64,000 bases of DNA from Branchiostoma floridae (taxonomy: Eukaryota > Chordata > Leptocardii > Amphioxiformes > Branchiostomatidae): assembly GCF_000003815.2 (NCBI RefSeq), contig NC_049996.1, forward strand, positions 4,282,525-4,346,524. Direction: 5' to 3'. The notes below the pieces were generated by a model that was not told the origin of the DNA, did not search any database, and saw only the letters and a list, made by a program, of their open reading frames with translations. Positions 1 to 12,200 of this stretch are shown in pieces (position 1 is the stretch's first letter; each line of letters begins with the position of its first letter). Position numbers and translations under genes: made by a program.

Positions 1-124
1 GTCCCACCAATAGTGAACTCGCTCTACCAGAGCAGCACTGTTGTCACTGATGAACAAGGCTCACAAGACGACCATCCGGCTGTACCAACCATACACACTA
101 CACGCCAGGGAACACCTGAAAAAG
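1..124 (+). CDS. Exon copy A of an unidentified gene (5' end off window)
   Basis: Open from base 1 in frame 1, reading VPPIVNSLYQSSTVVTDEQ and onward to PEK. A donor (gtttga) at 125 leaves one base, so the intron is phase 1. The start of the exon is outside the window. The motif VPPIVNSLYQSST recurs in the two downstream copies at 441 and 1175, so this is the first of three tandem exon copies. It is rich in Ser, Thr, Asp and Gln, with no recognised domain. If the donor is not used, the frame stops at about 143. Confidence 0.5.
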
Positions 125-440
125 GTTTGAACAATTCAAACTAACGAAAGCTACACATTCATAAACCTAACGATATCAACAAAAAGGTAACAGAGAGGAC
201 ATAGGGTGAATATTACGAGTTTTCCATTATGAATGAATGTGAGAGGTTTTTCCGTTTGTCTATTTTTGCTCTTCGCAGATCACCATTACTGTCCCTCACA
301 TCGGCCTTCGTGATTACCTGTAAACTAAATTTACTCATATTACCTCAGCATCTTCGCTATCAATCCGCAATTTTCCAATAAACTACTTTCACAGATATGG
401 AGTGAAAAAAACTCGATCCTCAGTATTTGTGTCTTTGCAG

Positions 441-815
441 GAGCTGTCAGTCACGTACACCCAGCTGTCAATCATATTACAGGACCTGTCAGTCAAATTG
501 TACCACCAATAGTGAACTCTCTCTACCAGAGCAGCACTGATGAAGATGATCAGCATTACTACAAGTCTGACACAGATGAAAACCAAACCTCGGCTCCAAC
601 TCTAAACGGGTCACACCAGAGCACCTCTGATGGACATCTACATTACTACGTTTCGTCTGACACAGATGAAAACCAAACGTCGGCTCCAACTCTAAACGGG
701 TCACACCAGAGCACCTCTGATGGACATCTACATTACTACGTTTCGTCTGACACAGATGAAAACCAAACTTCGGCTTCAACTCTAAACTCGGCACACCAGA
801 GCCCCTCTGAAGAAG
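441..815 (+). CDS. Exon copy B, low-complexity S/T/D-rich repeat exon
   Basis: The acceptor tttgcag ends at 440 and the donor gtttga starts at 816. Both flanking introns are phase 1 and the exon is 125 codons (375 bases), so it can be skipped or duplicated without a frame change. It reads GAVSHVHPAVNHITGPVSQ, then VPPIVNSLYQSSTDE, then a 30-residue unit beginning SDTDENQTSA that is repeated at 566-655 and 656-745 and partly at 746-815. Each unit contains an N-glycosylation-like NQT triplet and NGS, so a secreted or surface product is plausible. If the donor is ignored, translation stops at 824-826. I do not recognise the protein. Confidence 0.55.
566..815 (+). repeat. 90-bp in-frame tandem repeat inside exon copy B
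   Basis: The string tctgacacagatgaaaacca begins at 566, 656 and 746, exactly 90 bases apart. Units 1 and 2 differ by only a few bases. Unit 3 is cut off at the donor site. Confidence 0.9.
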
Positions 816-1174
816 GTTTGAATTAAACTAGAATGATCTAAACTAAGCTTACACATTGAGTTGATAAAACTAAAATAGCGATATCACTTAAAAGGTCACA
901 CAGAGAAGTCAGGGATGTGACTATTGAAAGTTTACAATGCTAAGAGTTTACCATCATTAATCAATGTGATTTTTTTTCTGTTTGCGCATTTTTGCCCATA
1001 ACAGATCGCCATTCTTTTCCCTCAAATGTGCACCTGATTATCTGTAAACTCAATTTTCTTATCTCATCATGTCATTTTTACTATCGATCTAAATGTAATG
1101 AATATTCTATATACTTTTTAACAGTTGAAGGGAAAGCAAAGCTCGACTTATAGTATATTCTGTAATCTTTACAG

Positions 1175-1341
1175 GAGCTGTGAGCTACGGACACCCAGCT
1201 GTCAATCATATCACAGGAGCTGTCAGTCAAATTGTACCACCGATAGTAAACTCTCTCTACCAGAGCAGCACTGATGAAGAGAACCTGCATTATCACCATA
1301 ATTATGACACAGATGAAAACCAAACTTCGGCACTAACCTGA
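1175..1341 (+). CDS. Exon copy C, probable terminal or degenerate copy
   Basis: The acceptor ctttacag ends at 1174. The frame repeats copy B (GAVSYGHPAVNHITGAVSQ, then VPPIVNSLYQSSTDE) and then diverges: relative to copy B a small deletion after QTSAL brings in a stop at 1339-1341. A decayed version of the donor seen in copies A and B (gaaagttta) lies further on at about 1367. It is therefore either the last coding exon or a decaying duplicate. The introns before B and C are also similar to each other, so the duplication unit of about 734 bp includes intron sequence. Confidence 0.45.
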
Positions 1342-1444
1342 ACGTTCCTCACAAGAAAACGACTGGAGAAAGTTTAAAACCCTTAACATCTAGCCGTCCC
1401 AGAGACTGCTCAGCAAACCGTAACGTCCCGCCTGTGTGTGTCGT

Positions 1445-1687
1445 NNNNNNNNNNNNNNNNNNNNNNNNNNNNNNNNNNNNNNNNNNNNNNNNNNNNNNNN
1501 NNNNNNNNNNNNNNNNNNNNNNNNNNNNNNNNNNNNNNNNNNNNNNNNNNNNNNNNNNNNNNNNNNNNNNNNNNNNNNNNNNNNNNNNNNNNNNNNNNNN
1601 NNNNNNNNNNNNNNNNNNNNNNNNNNNNNNNNNNNNNNNNNNNNNNNNNNNNNNNNNNNNNNNNNNNNNNNNNNNNNNNNNNNNNNN
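1445..1687. other. Assembly gap (243 N)
   Basis: Run of N. The sequence from 1688 to 2368 after it shows no recognisable gene, RNA or repeat structure. Confidence 1.
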
Positions 1688-2368
1688 CGTGTGTCAAATA
1701 TCACAATTAGGACAGCACATTCTAGAGACCATCACTGACAGACCGTACAAGACGGAAGGTTACTGAGACACTGATACAGTAGGATTGATAAAACACTTTA
1801 AGAAATGCGGTACAAGAAACACCTGGGGTTAAATTATGACGATACATGAAGGAAACATTAGGAGACTTAGACACCACAGGATTCATAGTTTCGTTGAAAT
1901 TTAGAAAATGAAATTGACGAAACTGGTCCATTCTGTTAATAGATAAGGATTGCTTGGTTGTGTGAGTATATCAATGACCAGGTGGTCCTCATGCAGAGGT
2001 GGTGACCTGTACAGGCTTGTTCTGAAGCACAAGGCGTTATTATAATCGCATGTCAGGTTTTGATGCATGTTCCTGTATAACAGTTTAATCGCACCAATTA
2101 TGTACCTTCTGGAAACAGATTATTACAAGTCAGTTGAGTCTCTAAAACGTCATTAATCGTTCTCATGTCCAAGTTTTTCTGAAGGTTTATCAAACAGCGA
2201 GGTATATATTGTAGAATATGTAAAAAAGAATTGTTTGTTTTTCTGTCTGTTCTTTCGTGACAAATCCTCCCGTATTGTGTTCTGTAAATAGAGTGTGTCG
2301 GGTACAAGTGGTCTTCCTTCAGATTAAAGGACAGAAGAATTCTTGTTCTTAACTATTTTCTTGAATTA

Positions 2369-3357
2369 TTAAGAGCAAATGTCTGTAAGGATCAAACAAT
2401 GGTGGCAGGGATGAAAAATCGATTTGGCTCATATTTTGCAAAGTGATAGTAATTGGTCCACAACCCCTCAAAATAGCTTTCTTTTGGATCAAAAGTCGTT
2501 GTTGCCATGGTAACGGGCCAAAAAACGTTTCTGGCCATTTTCCCCAATGTTCGCATCTCAAAAACACGGAAATCAACATACTTTATGACATTATCATGCC
2601 AAAAACTTTTAGGGTATCGTCAAAACAAAGCAAAATCTGAATAGACTAACATTTTGGCTTTTGAAAAATTATTGTGCAACTTCCAAGGAGATAAAATTGA
2701 GTTCTTGGGCAGCATCAAAACAATACCATGTTTCAAGCTTCAAAGTAAAGTAATTTTTGGCCCAACTTTGTAACGCTATAAGTGCCGCTCTGGTACTTAT
2801 TTTTGCTTCAAATTTGTACCCTGTATAGATAATTCGTATATCTATCAAATGCATTATTAAAAAAAATTGGTAACTTGTTTGGTTATCACGTTGTTGTCCT
2901 CAAAAGTAGGCCAGTTTTTGCGTTTGACGAAAATTGTGAATTTTAGCCATGTTCAAAGTACTACATGTGACAAAGTAAAACAGAATTCTAACTCAACTTC
3001 TTGTCAAATGAAGATCTATGTATTGCTTATGTAATGAATGCTTGAAGAATTTTACATCGTGATGTTTAGTCACGTGGTTGTCCCTGAAAGTAGGCCACCT
3101 TTTTCGTTTGGCAGAAATTTTTGAAGTTTGTGAATTTTAGCCATTTGTTTTGTCTCCGTGTTTTTGAGATGCGAAAATTGGGGTAAATGGCCAGAAAACT
3201 TTGTTGGCCCGTTACCATGGCAACAAGGACTTTTGATCCAAAAGAAAACTATTTTGAGGGGTTGTGGGCCAAGTACTGTCACTGTGCACAATATGAGTCA
3301 AATCGATTTTTTTACCCCTGCCACCATTGTTTGATCCTTACAGACATTTCCTCTTAA
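2369..3357. mobile_element. Non-autonomous DNA transposon with ~200-bp terminal inverted repeats and TTAA target duplication
   Basis: 2373-2578 and 3147-3353 are long imperfect inverted repeats of each other. The outer ends read GAG(C)AAATGTCTGTAAGG and its complement. TTAA lies directly outside both ends (2369-2372 and 3354-3357). TTAA duplication is the hallmark of the piggyBac superfamily. The roughly 570 bp between the arms has no transposase frame, so it would depend on a source elsewhere. The long arms could fold into a large hairpin. Confidence 0.75.
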
Positions 3358-3544
3358 GGCGTTCTCAAGTCTTTAAGAAATGGTGTGTATAAGTGCAGCT
3401 CTACGTCCAGCTTTGCAAAAATAAGATGCAGAATTTTATTCTTCTTCGCTACTTAAAAGTCAATAAATTGCAAACTGCAGCTATCGTTACACGGGCAGCG
3501 TCCATCATCAGGATAAAGATAATGAAAATGTTAACTGTGACCAA

Positions 3545-4055
3545 TTTCGTCAAATTCCCTGGAGTAGCCACCACAGACAGGTTTCACTGTATTACTAATC
3601 TCCAACCAGATCCACGGTGCGTAATGTGTAGTATCAAACTCACCGTAGGTGCCCGTTTGACTCCCTTAGCCGGCTATACTCCTTGGCCAGCTTTGATACT
3701 ATCTTATGCCACCGTAGGATCTGCTTGAGATTACTGTATTACAACGCCCTGGGGTAGCCGCCACAAAGTCGTCTTCACTATATTACAAACTCCCTGGAGT
3801 AGCCACCACGGACAGGTTTCACTATATTATAACCACTATAACCACCTGGGGTAGCCACCATAGGCAGGTTTCATTGTCACACTAACCACCTGGGGTACCC
3901 GCCAGACAGGTTTCAGTGTATTACAAACCCCCCTGGGTAGCCACCACATTCAGGTTTCACTGTCACACAAACCCCCTGGGTAGCCGCCACAGACAGGTTT
4001 CAGTATATTACACACCCCCTGTAGCCACTATATACAAGTCTCAGTGTGATACAGA
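3545..4055. repeat. Degenerate ~50-bp minisatellite
   Basis: About nine diverged copies of a unit containing ccctgg-gtagccaccac followed by caggtttcactgtattac. Copies differ by substitutions and small indels. A short frame through it (3393-3728) is not coding-like. Confidence 0.75.
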
Positions 4056-4119
4056 AGGCTACTTCAGATGCCGTAAGGCAACCTGTCTTTGATTCTTGTG
4101 ATGTCTGTCCTGTTTCCTA

Positions 4120-4260
4120 GCTACTTAAGGTTAAGCTGAGGGTAGTGTTTTAGAGACATGAACCTACCTAGAAGGAAAATGTCTTTTATGAATATCATGC
4201 CTTTTTCAGCCATGTTGGAGAGAAATTGTTTTACCTTGTGACTTTACATATATTATTTGG
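4120..4260. repeat. Interspersed repeat, copy 1
   Basis: Shares a long similar stretch (aggttaagctgagggtagtg and following, down to cttacatatat) with 7733-7890 in the same orientation. Family unknown. The stretch from 4261 to 6136 shows no gene; it holds a 10-bp perfect stem at 4855-4878 and the palindrome tccatggatccatgga nearby. Confidence 0.6.
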
Positions 4261-6136
4261 CAATGCAACAACACGAGAAAGATACAGAAAGCAGCACTAT
4301 GCATATATGTCGACATTCGATCCGGATGGCATCTCCGTGTACAGGCGCTGAGTTGGGTCCACCCAACGATGGCGGAACAGTAAAAACAAAAAATCTTTTA
4401 AGAAAAGCTGTGCATTGCCGCGTATTTTATGACCGAACTGCTGAGTGCGACACCTAGCTTCTTCAGTAGGAAATACAGCAAAAGGGGATATTGGAAATTT
4501 ACCTCATTATCATAATTTATGTCACATGAATTATTGGCACATTAAACAGGTTTTGTAAAACTTTTTGACCCACAATGAATATGCATTATTTTTCATTACA
4601 AAATAAGTTCCTTCTGATGCAATTTGTGATATATCTTTATATAAACATGGTGAGTTAAAGCGTAGATTTATTACGCTGGACCACATACAGTAACATGCGT
4701 CTAGAAGAGCGTTTTAATACTCGCCTGGAATGTACCATTGTCTAACTAAGCCATGAAACTCGGCAAGGAAAGAAGGGCCTTTGGAAGGGGCTTTGGAAGG
4801 GCTGGGTTAAAAGGTCCGTCCGTCCATGGATCCATGGAAGAAAGCTGGCATAAGGCATTGCCGCTGGCGCGGCAATGCAAAAATACCTCCTTCAGCTAAT
4901 TACACCCCTGCCTGTTTAATGGGCGCCGTCATCCCAATTAAGAAATGGGAAACCAACATTTCGGCAGATGTAGAGTCAACCTTTGAATATTTCATAAAGC
5001 ATTTGGCGTGGACGTCATAGTAGCGTTACCATAGCAACACGGTAGTCTCATACAGGCTTCTCAACTGGTTGCTGAAAAATAGTGAAAGTTAGCCAAAAGT
5101 GGTGAATCACTTACCACAGCAGTCAGTCAGGTGTGTTTGTATCTCTGTATTATTATGGCTAACTTCTCAATGAATGCTTTGCAAGCCAGCTGGCCATTTC
5201 TTACTCGTAAAGTCTGCTCCAGGCTAGTAACGTGTATTGCGGTGACTGGCACGAACAGCAGAAGTCACCACTGGTTGATAATCCTTGTACGTTGTGAAAT
5301 TGTGGTGGCATTCATATTTCAAAGTTCATTTCTTACTCTTTCATGATGTGATTGTTTCTATGTTATTTTTTGTTGATGTTTGCTTTGTCGCCAATTATAG
5401 GATGGTGCGTCTGCATTGCCCCCTATACCCGTTGTCATTAATGATTCAAATTTAATCATTTCCCTCAGTCTCATGTCTTTGTTGTGTGCATGTTTAGTCC
5501 CTATCCGACACGTCACAGAATGGTTGAGTTCATCGATATTTCTCTTGAGGGGTGTTAAAGATAAAAATTGTTTCATAGTATTCGAGTCAGAAGTTTTAGA
5601 TACGTCCTTTATAAAGTCAAAGTAGGAATTTACCACCAGTATGTATGTCTCAAGGACGATTTGATGATTATGCATTTTTTGGCTAGTTTTCCGCAGCTTA
5701 TTCTTCTGATGTCACCTACATATCGTTGCAATGGCTTCGCCCTTTTTTTCCACGTCAAGCGATTTTTTTTGCACGCGTTCCAATTTACAACTGAGGCAGT
5801 CTGCAGTGTGCGCAGTTCTCCTCTTAGTTGTATACCCAGAGAGTCTTTCGAGTTGTCGCTAAGGTATTGTGAATAGATCAGCTTTGGAAAAATTGACTGG
5901 CTCTCAAAGTTTACGGAAGTTTTCTCAAGTCTTTTTAGATACCTTTTCTTTCAAAGTACATCTTTGTTTACATTTCTGAAAATACGGGACGATTCATTCT
6001 GTAAGTGGTGCGGAAACAAGTAAGTAAGAGTGCGTCAAAGGGTACACGATACAGGATAGGTGTGCGCGGTATAGGAGCGCCGATTGTCAGCATTCCTGTA
6101 CAGGAGTTACTTTGCTGAAGGACAGGCTGAAAGAAC

Positions 6137-6203
6137 ATGGATGTTTTACGGCTGGTGTTCATCCTTGTGGTGTTCTTTACCTGCTTGACCAGTGCCGAGC
6201 AAG
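6137..6203 (+). CDS. Exon 1: start codon and signal peptide
   Basis: ATG at 6137 opens [20 protein letters not shown] followed by EQ. This is a textbook signal peptide: a charged start, a hydrophobic core and a small-x-small end at TSA. The donor gtaagc at 6204 gives phase 1, matching exon 2, whose first codon completes Gly before the first CUB cysteine. An alternative in-frame Met is not present. The long first intron (5.1 kb) is mostly repeats. Confidence 0.75.
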
Positions 6204-9200
6204 GTAAGCAACACGTGATAACTTAAAGTTGTTGAAGTTTGAAATGCACATTATCTTGTAGCTCTTAAGTTTATTTTGTAATGCTCCAATACTCATACGT
6301 ATATGCGCAGGCTAAATTAATCCCGGGTAAAATGTATTTTTATTTCAATAGAATGGTGGATATATGAAACGCCCTATCACCTGAATTTAGACAACGCAGG
6401 CTATCTCCCACCTATTTAATCAAACACTTTGAGCAATCTGTTACTGAAAATTACCTTTTTCTTCTGACCACACATTTTGATGTTCAAATAATATGCACTT
6501 GGACGCATTGTTACAAATGCTTTCCAACATAGTCAGCCTATGCTTACCTCATTTCATTTGTTTTAATCTTTAATGTATTTGGTCACAGTCTGGGGGAACA
6601 GATCCATTTACTGTTTGTTTTGTAATGCTTTTAATCAAAACAAAAGCAACAACAATAGTACATTTGTCAAATACAAATACAAATACCAAGAAACTTACAC
6701 ATGTGTTTCTCCAGTCACAGACAAATAGTTCATTTGTCAAGTATTACACAAAGGATCCTAAGCTCTGGGTATATGTACAATCTGTTACTACACTATGATT
6801 ACACATGGAGTAGTCCAACAATAAGCAGGGTTCATTCCGAAATATCAATAGGAAGTCTGAACAAACAATCTACATTGGATGTCAGCCTATAATGGCATGT
6901 GTGTTATTTGAAGCCTTTTCAAAGACATTGAAGGCTCGTTCTCATTTAAATGTAAAAAATGCTGTCGACTGACATTATATGGAGCAAATTATAGACAGAC
7001 AACATCACTGGCCCCTTCGTTTATCCACAACCCCTGTAATGTTTTACGAAAGATGCACCACAACATTCATATTGGTTGATGGCTTAGAAGATTATTATAG
7101 ACAAAGGTGGGATCTCACCCGCTAAAAAATGGATGTCGCCTGAGAAGACACAAAGAGTTCAAATAGTTGCGAAAAATGTAACAGTTCAGTTCCCAGAATA
7201 ATTGTTGGAAAGGTGAAACCATCTACCCAGACCCTCTGACCGGTCATGTCAGATCGCTTCCGTCACTGATCTTGGAGGCTGTGTGAGGTAGTTTATGCCT
7301 GTCGCCGAATTCGGTAACAAACGTTACCACCCGAAGTACAAAGGTCGCCACGGTTATATTATTCACTTATAAGACTAGAACTGGGCGTTTTTGTGACGCT
7401 TTACAGTTTTGTCAAGCTTTCTAAAGAAACAAGAAAGGGTCATTAAATGCCATCTCAGCATCTGTATCCCACCTTGTTTAACAAAATGTTGTACAGAAAT
7501 GACTGTAACAAACGTTATCATTGTTCGATGCTTTCTTCAGCTTTCTATTCGACCTGGTTCTCTTGCTTTTGATTTGTTTTGTTGTTTAGCCATCAAACAT
7601 GCATGGGGTAAGGTTGTTAAGCTCTAATCTATAGTAAGGAATTTGGCCTATATGGTTACCTAATGTTTTTCCATGTAAGAGGTATAGCTTGAAACAGAGT
7701 TATATATTCAAAGATACCATTAGGTCTTGTGCTTAGGTTAAGCTGAGGGTAGTGTTTTAGAAACATGGACCTGTCTAAGGGGAAAATGTTTTTTTATGAA
7801 TATTAAGGGCTCTTTTTTAAATATTATGCCTTCTTTCTTCCAGGTTGGAAAAAATTACCTTGTCACCTTACATATATCATTTTGTAATGCTGCTTTCTGG
7901 TTACAATTTCTTTAGGTAATATTTTATACCTAGATATTATTTTATAATGCTATTTACTTGTTACACTTTCTTTAGGTTCTTTTATTTGCTTCTATCTTGT
8001 ACTTTATAGCTTGATTGTACTGTACTCTGGAGGTGTGAGCCTTGTAAAGGATGTATATAATAAGCAAATTTTATCAGCTCTCAATTCAATTGGCCTCGGA
8101 ATTTAGATAAAAGAAATTGTAATCCGACATGCACACGAGAAATTGTACAAGAGCAGAACATCTGGCTACGTTCGAGAAACGCTTCAAGTTTTATTTCTAA
8201 CACGTTTCTTTCTATTTGGTAATCTCATTAACAGAAGGCGCATACAATACAGAAGGATGTAGCTGTGTGCGTTTTTTGCTGAATAAAAATGTTTCAGAGT
8301 AAGCCACATATTACCTTGCAGGCTAATGTTGCGTTTAATGGCCTTCAAAAGAAGATTTGATTAATATGGCACTGAATAGAATATATGCTTATTATGTGGA
8401 TCCAGCAATATAGCGAAGCCTCCAATAAGCAAATTGTATCAGCTCTCAATTCAATTGGCCTCAGAAGTCAGATGAAAGAAATTGTAATCCGACATGCACA
8501 CGAGAAATTATTGTAAATGAGCAGCACATCTGGCTACGTTCGAGAAACGGATCAAGTTTTATTTCTAACACGTTTCTTTCTATCTTGTGATCTCACTAAC
8601 ATAAGGCACTTAGTATAGTGAAAAATGTAGCTGTCTGTGTTTTCCCTGAAAACATGCATTAGAGTAAGCCACATACTGCAGTGTGGCTTTGCAGTGTTGA
8701 GTAGCCTTGAAAAGAAGATTTAATTATGATGACACTGGTTAATGACCGGTGCAATGGCCTAGTGGGTAGAGTGTTCGCCTTGCATTCGGTAGGTCGTGAG
8801 TTCGATCCCCGGCCGAGTCATACCAAAGACTCTAAAAATGGTACATGCTGCTTTCTCTGCTTAGCACTCAGCACTAATGAGGAAGAGTATGGAAGTTAAA
8901 CACACATCACTACCAGCGGACTAGCCCCCTGCTGTAGTGGCTTGCACATGTGTGGCCCAAGGGCTTCGAAGTGGGGATGGGCGCCACCCTACGCGTCTGT
9001 AGATGCATGGGCAAACTTTAACTTTTTTTAACACTGGTTAAGGTATGTGCTAATTAGTTGTATCCAGTAATATAGCGGAGCCTCCAATAAGCAAATTTTA
9101 TCAGCTCTCAATTCAATTGGCCTCGGAAGTTAGATGAAAGAAATTGTAATCCGACATGCAAACGAGAATTTGTAAGAGAGCAGCACATCTGGCTACGTTC

Positions 9201-12200
9201 GAGAAACGGTTCAAGTTTTATTTCTAACACGTTTCTTTCTATTTGGTAATCTCACAAACAGAAGGCGCATACAATACAGAAGGATGTAGCTGTGTGCGTT
9301 TTTTTGTTGAATAAAAATGTTTCAGAGTAAGCCACATATTACCTTGCAGGCTAATGTTGCGTTTAATGGCCTTCAAAAGAAGATTTTATTAATATGGCAC
9401 TGAATAAAATATATACTTATTATGTGGATCCAGCAATATAGCGAAGCCTCCAATAAGCAAATTGTATCAGCTCTCAATTCAATTGGCCTCAGAAGTCAGA
9501 TGAAAGAAATTGTAATACGACATGCACACGAGAAATTATTGTAAATGAGCAGCAATTCTGGCTACGTTCGAGAAACGGTTCACGCTTTATGTCTAACACG
9601 TTTCTTTCTATCTTGTGATCTCACTAACATAAGGCACTTAGTATAGTGAGAAATGTAGCTGTCTGTGTTTTCCCTGAAAACATGCATTAGAGTAAGCCAC
9701 ATACTGCAGTGTGGCTTTGCAGTGTTGAGTAGCCTTGAAAAGAAGATTTAATTATGATGACACTGGTTAAGGTATGTGCTAATTAGTTGTATCCAGTAAT
9801 ATAGCGGAACCTCCAATAAGCAAATTTTATCATCTCTAAATTCAATTGGCCTCGGAAGTTAGATGAAAGAAATTGTAATCCGACATGCAAACGAGAATTT
9901 GTAAGAGAGCAGCACATCTGGCTACGTTCGAGAAACGGTTCAAGTTTTATTTCTAACACGTTTCTTTCTATCTTGTGATCTCACTAACATAAGGCGCTTA
10001 GTATAGAGATAGATGTAGCTGTCTGTGTTTTCCCTGAAAACATGCATTAGAGTAAGCCACATACTGCCGTGCGGCTTTGTAGTTTTGAGAGGCCTTGAAA
10101 AGAAGATTTGACACTGGTTAAGGTATATGGTAATTAGTTGTATCCAGTAATATAGAGCAGCACATCTGGCTACCTTCGAGAAACGGTTCATGTTTTATTT
10201 CTAACACGTTTCTTTTTATATAGTGACTAACATAAGACGCATAGTATACAGAAAATGTAGCTTTGTGCGCTTTTGCTGAAAACAATGGCATTGAAAAGAA
10301 GTTTTGATTAATGTGACAATAATCAAAATATGTACTCAGCTGGATCCAGCAATATACCGGAGCCTCCAATAAGCTCAACAAGAAAGGGGGCTACGTATGG
10401 AACTTTCCGGCACTTGGGGCATAGCACCCCCCCCCCCCCCCCCGAAACACAACATTTAGCTCCTGCAACTAAAACAACAGGAGCTAATTGACTCATATAC
10501 ATCAACTGTGTCTTAGCTTTTTTTTCCCATTGAAATCCAAATTGTCTTCAGCTTGACTTTGCCCTTCCTTTGTTTAACTTTGACTTGCTTGACTTTGTCT
10601 TACAATGTCTCCGATTGGACACCTAAAATTATCTTCATTCATAGTTAGTGCATAAAAGATCAGTTCTTCCAGATCACATCAGTGTCACTGACGAAGGATA
10701 GTGTATTCTATCCGAAACGTCTGACCGTTTCCAAAACCATATCCAGTTGCTTGAGTAACTACTTTTTGGAGTATCCTATTACCTGGATGTCTAACCTACA
10801 TCGACGTGTCCTATCACGTGTTGTGTTCCAGTGGTAAGCCATAAGGTAGAGGAAGCGCTTCCTTTCTGCATTGGTCCTAGGTTTTGACAGTTTGATGCAG
10901 CTTGTTTTTGTTGACTGTGTTTGGTACCGACTGTTGGTTGACTGGAATGTCAGTTGGTTCTATAATGTTTTCGGTAGTCCTGTGTGCAGTATTCTACCGA
11001 ATGTGGCAACGCTTCTTTGTTGGATTCTTTCCTTCATCGGTAATTATAACCAGCCAAAAATTTGTTACCTTGTTGCACTGTCTGTCTTGTTATCACGTCT
11101 TAGGGAGAAAAAGCCCGAGAACTGCCCGGCAAGGCCCCCTTTTTTTCAATTGGGACCTAACACTAAACCGATTAACAATAATATGTGATGAAAGATGTTG
11201 GAATTCGTAGCACGGTATCCTCGCGAAATCGTGAACGTCCACATCGCAACATCGGGCATGTATTTACGCTAGTCTAAGGTACACTTTTCAATGCATTTTA
11301 CCATCATGATGTTGCAGGATGTGGAGGTATCCTGACGGTTCCCCCTGGAGGTACTGTGACATCACCGAACTACCCCGATGACTACGATACCGATGAGACT
11401 TGTGAGTGGACGATCACCGTGCCAGAAGAACTTATGGTTCTTCTTACGATTGACAGCTTCGACCTGGAGGACAATTTTGACTTTTTGACCATCTACAATA
11501 GAGGCACTGATAGCATCACAGAATTAAAGAGGTAATGTCCTGAATGACCAATCAGAAGTTTGGATTATGCAGCGAGTGAGAGTTGAGAGTAAGAGTGATT
11601 AGATTCAGAATGAAGAATCAAAAGCTTCTATATTCAAGGGCAACACATTCAAACAGAAACAATTATGCTTTAGTTTGATTTTCAGCTTAACAGGCTAAGA
11701 CATTTAAGGTTGATTCCAAGATGGCGGATAGCTAAAATAGCTTTTATGACGTCATTTTGACGTCGTTGCGTCGTCTTTTGACAACAGAAGTCTTGTAACA
11801 CTAAAATTTTGATAAGAAACCTTTATTTTTAACTTCTTGTGTGAAATATTCAGGTATTATGGGAATTCCCCTTTTAGCTCAAAAAATCAATGACGTCATA
11901 AATATGTCATATTACGTAACAATGATATAAAGATTTTAGATATCATCAAACTTGATGAGTATATCATTCCCTGCAAATTTGGTGATCCTACATTAAGCCG
12001 TTTTGAAATGACGAAGAGAGGGTCGAATGAGCCTTTAATTAAATAATGCTTTATTTTGATTTCCAGCTTAACAGGACAAGTGCCGTTAACTCACATCACC
12101 AGCACATCTAACCAGATGTTCGTGAGGTTTACCTCAGACGCAAGCGTTACGGCTCGGGGGTTCCAGTTCTCCTACACAGCCACAGATAGAGTCATAGGTG

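Larger units (their letters stand above)
6204..11317 (+). other. First intron of the channel gene
   Basis: No coding sequence recognised. It holds the interspersed repeat at 7733, the 365-bp satellite array (8055-10375) with an inserted SINE, and a Penelope-like 3' end (10376-10818). The part from 6204 to about 7700 shows nothing I can name. Confidence 0.6.

Noticed and set aside
1390-1766. Frames across N runs (also 58717-59323)
   Set aside because: Artefacts of reading N as open codons.
3393-3728. Plus-strand frame of 111 residues
   Set aside because: It runs into the degenerate minisatellite and shows no splice or domain support.
8748-8818. tRNA gene (Ala-like TGC loop)
   Set aside because: A and B boxes are present, but the acceptor stem is poor and the sequence continues into a SINE body with target duplications. 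The same holds for 31560, 12900 and 25035.
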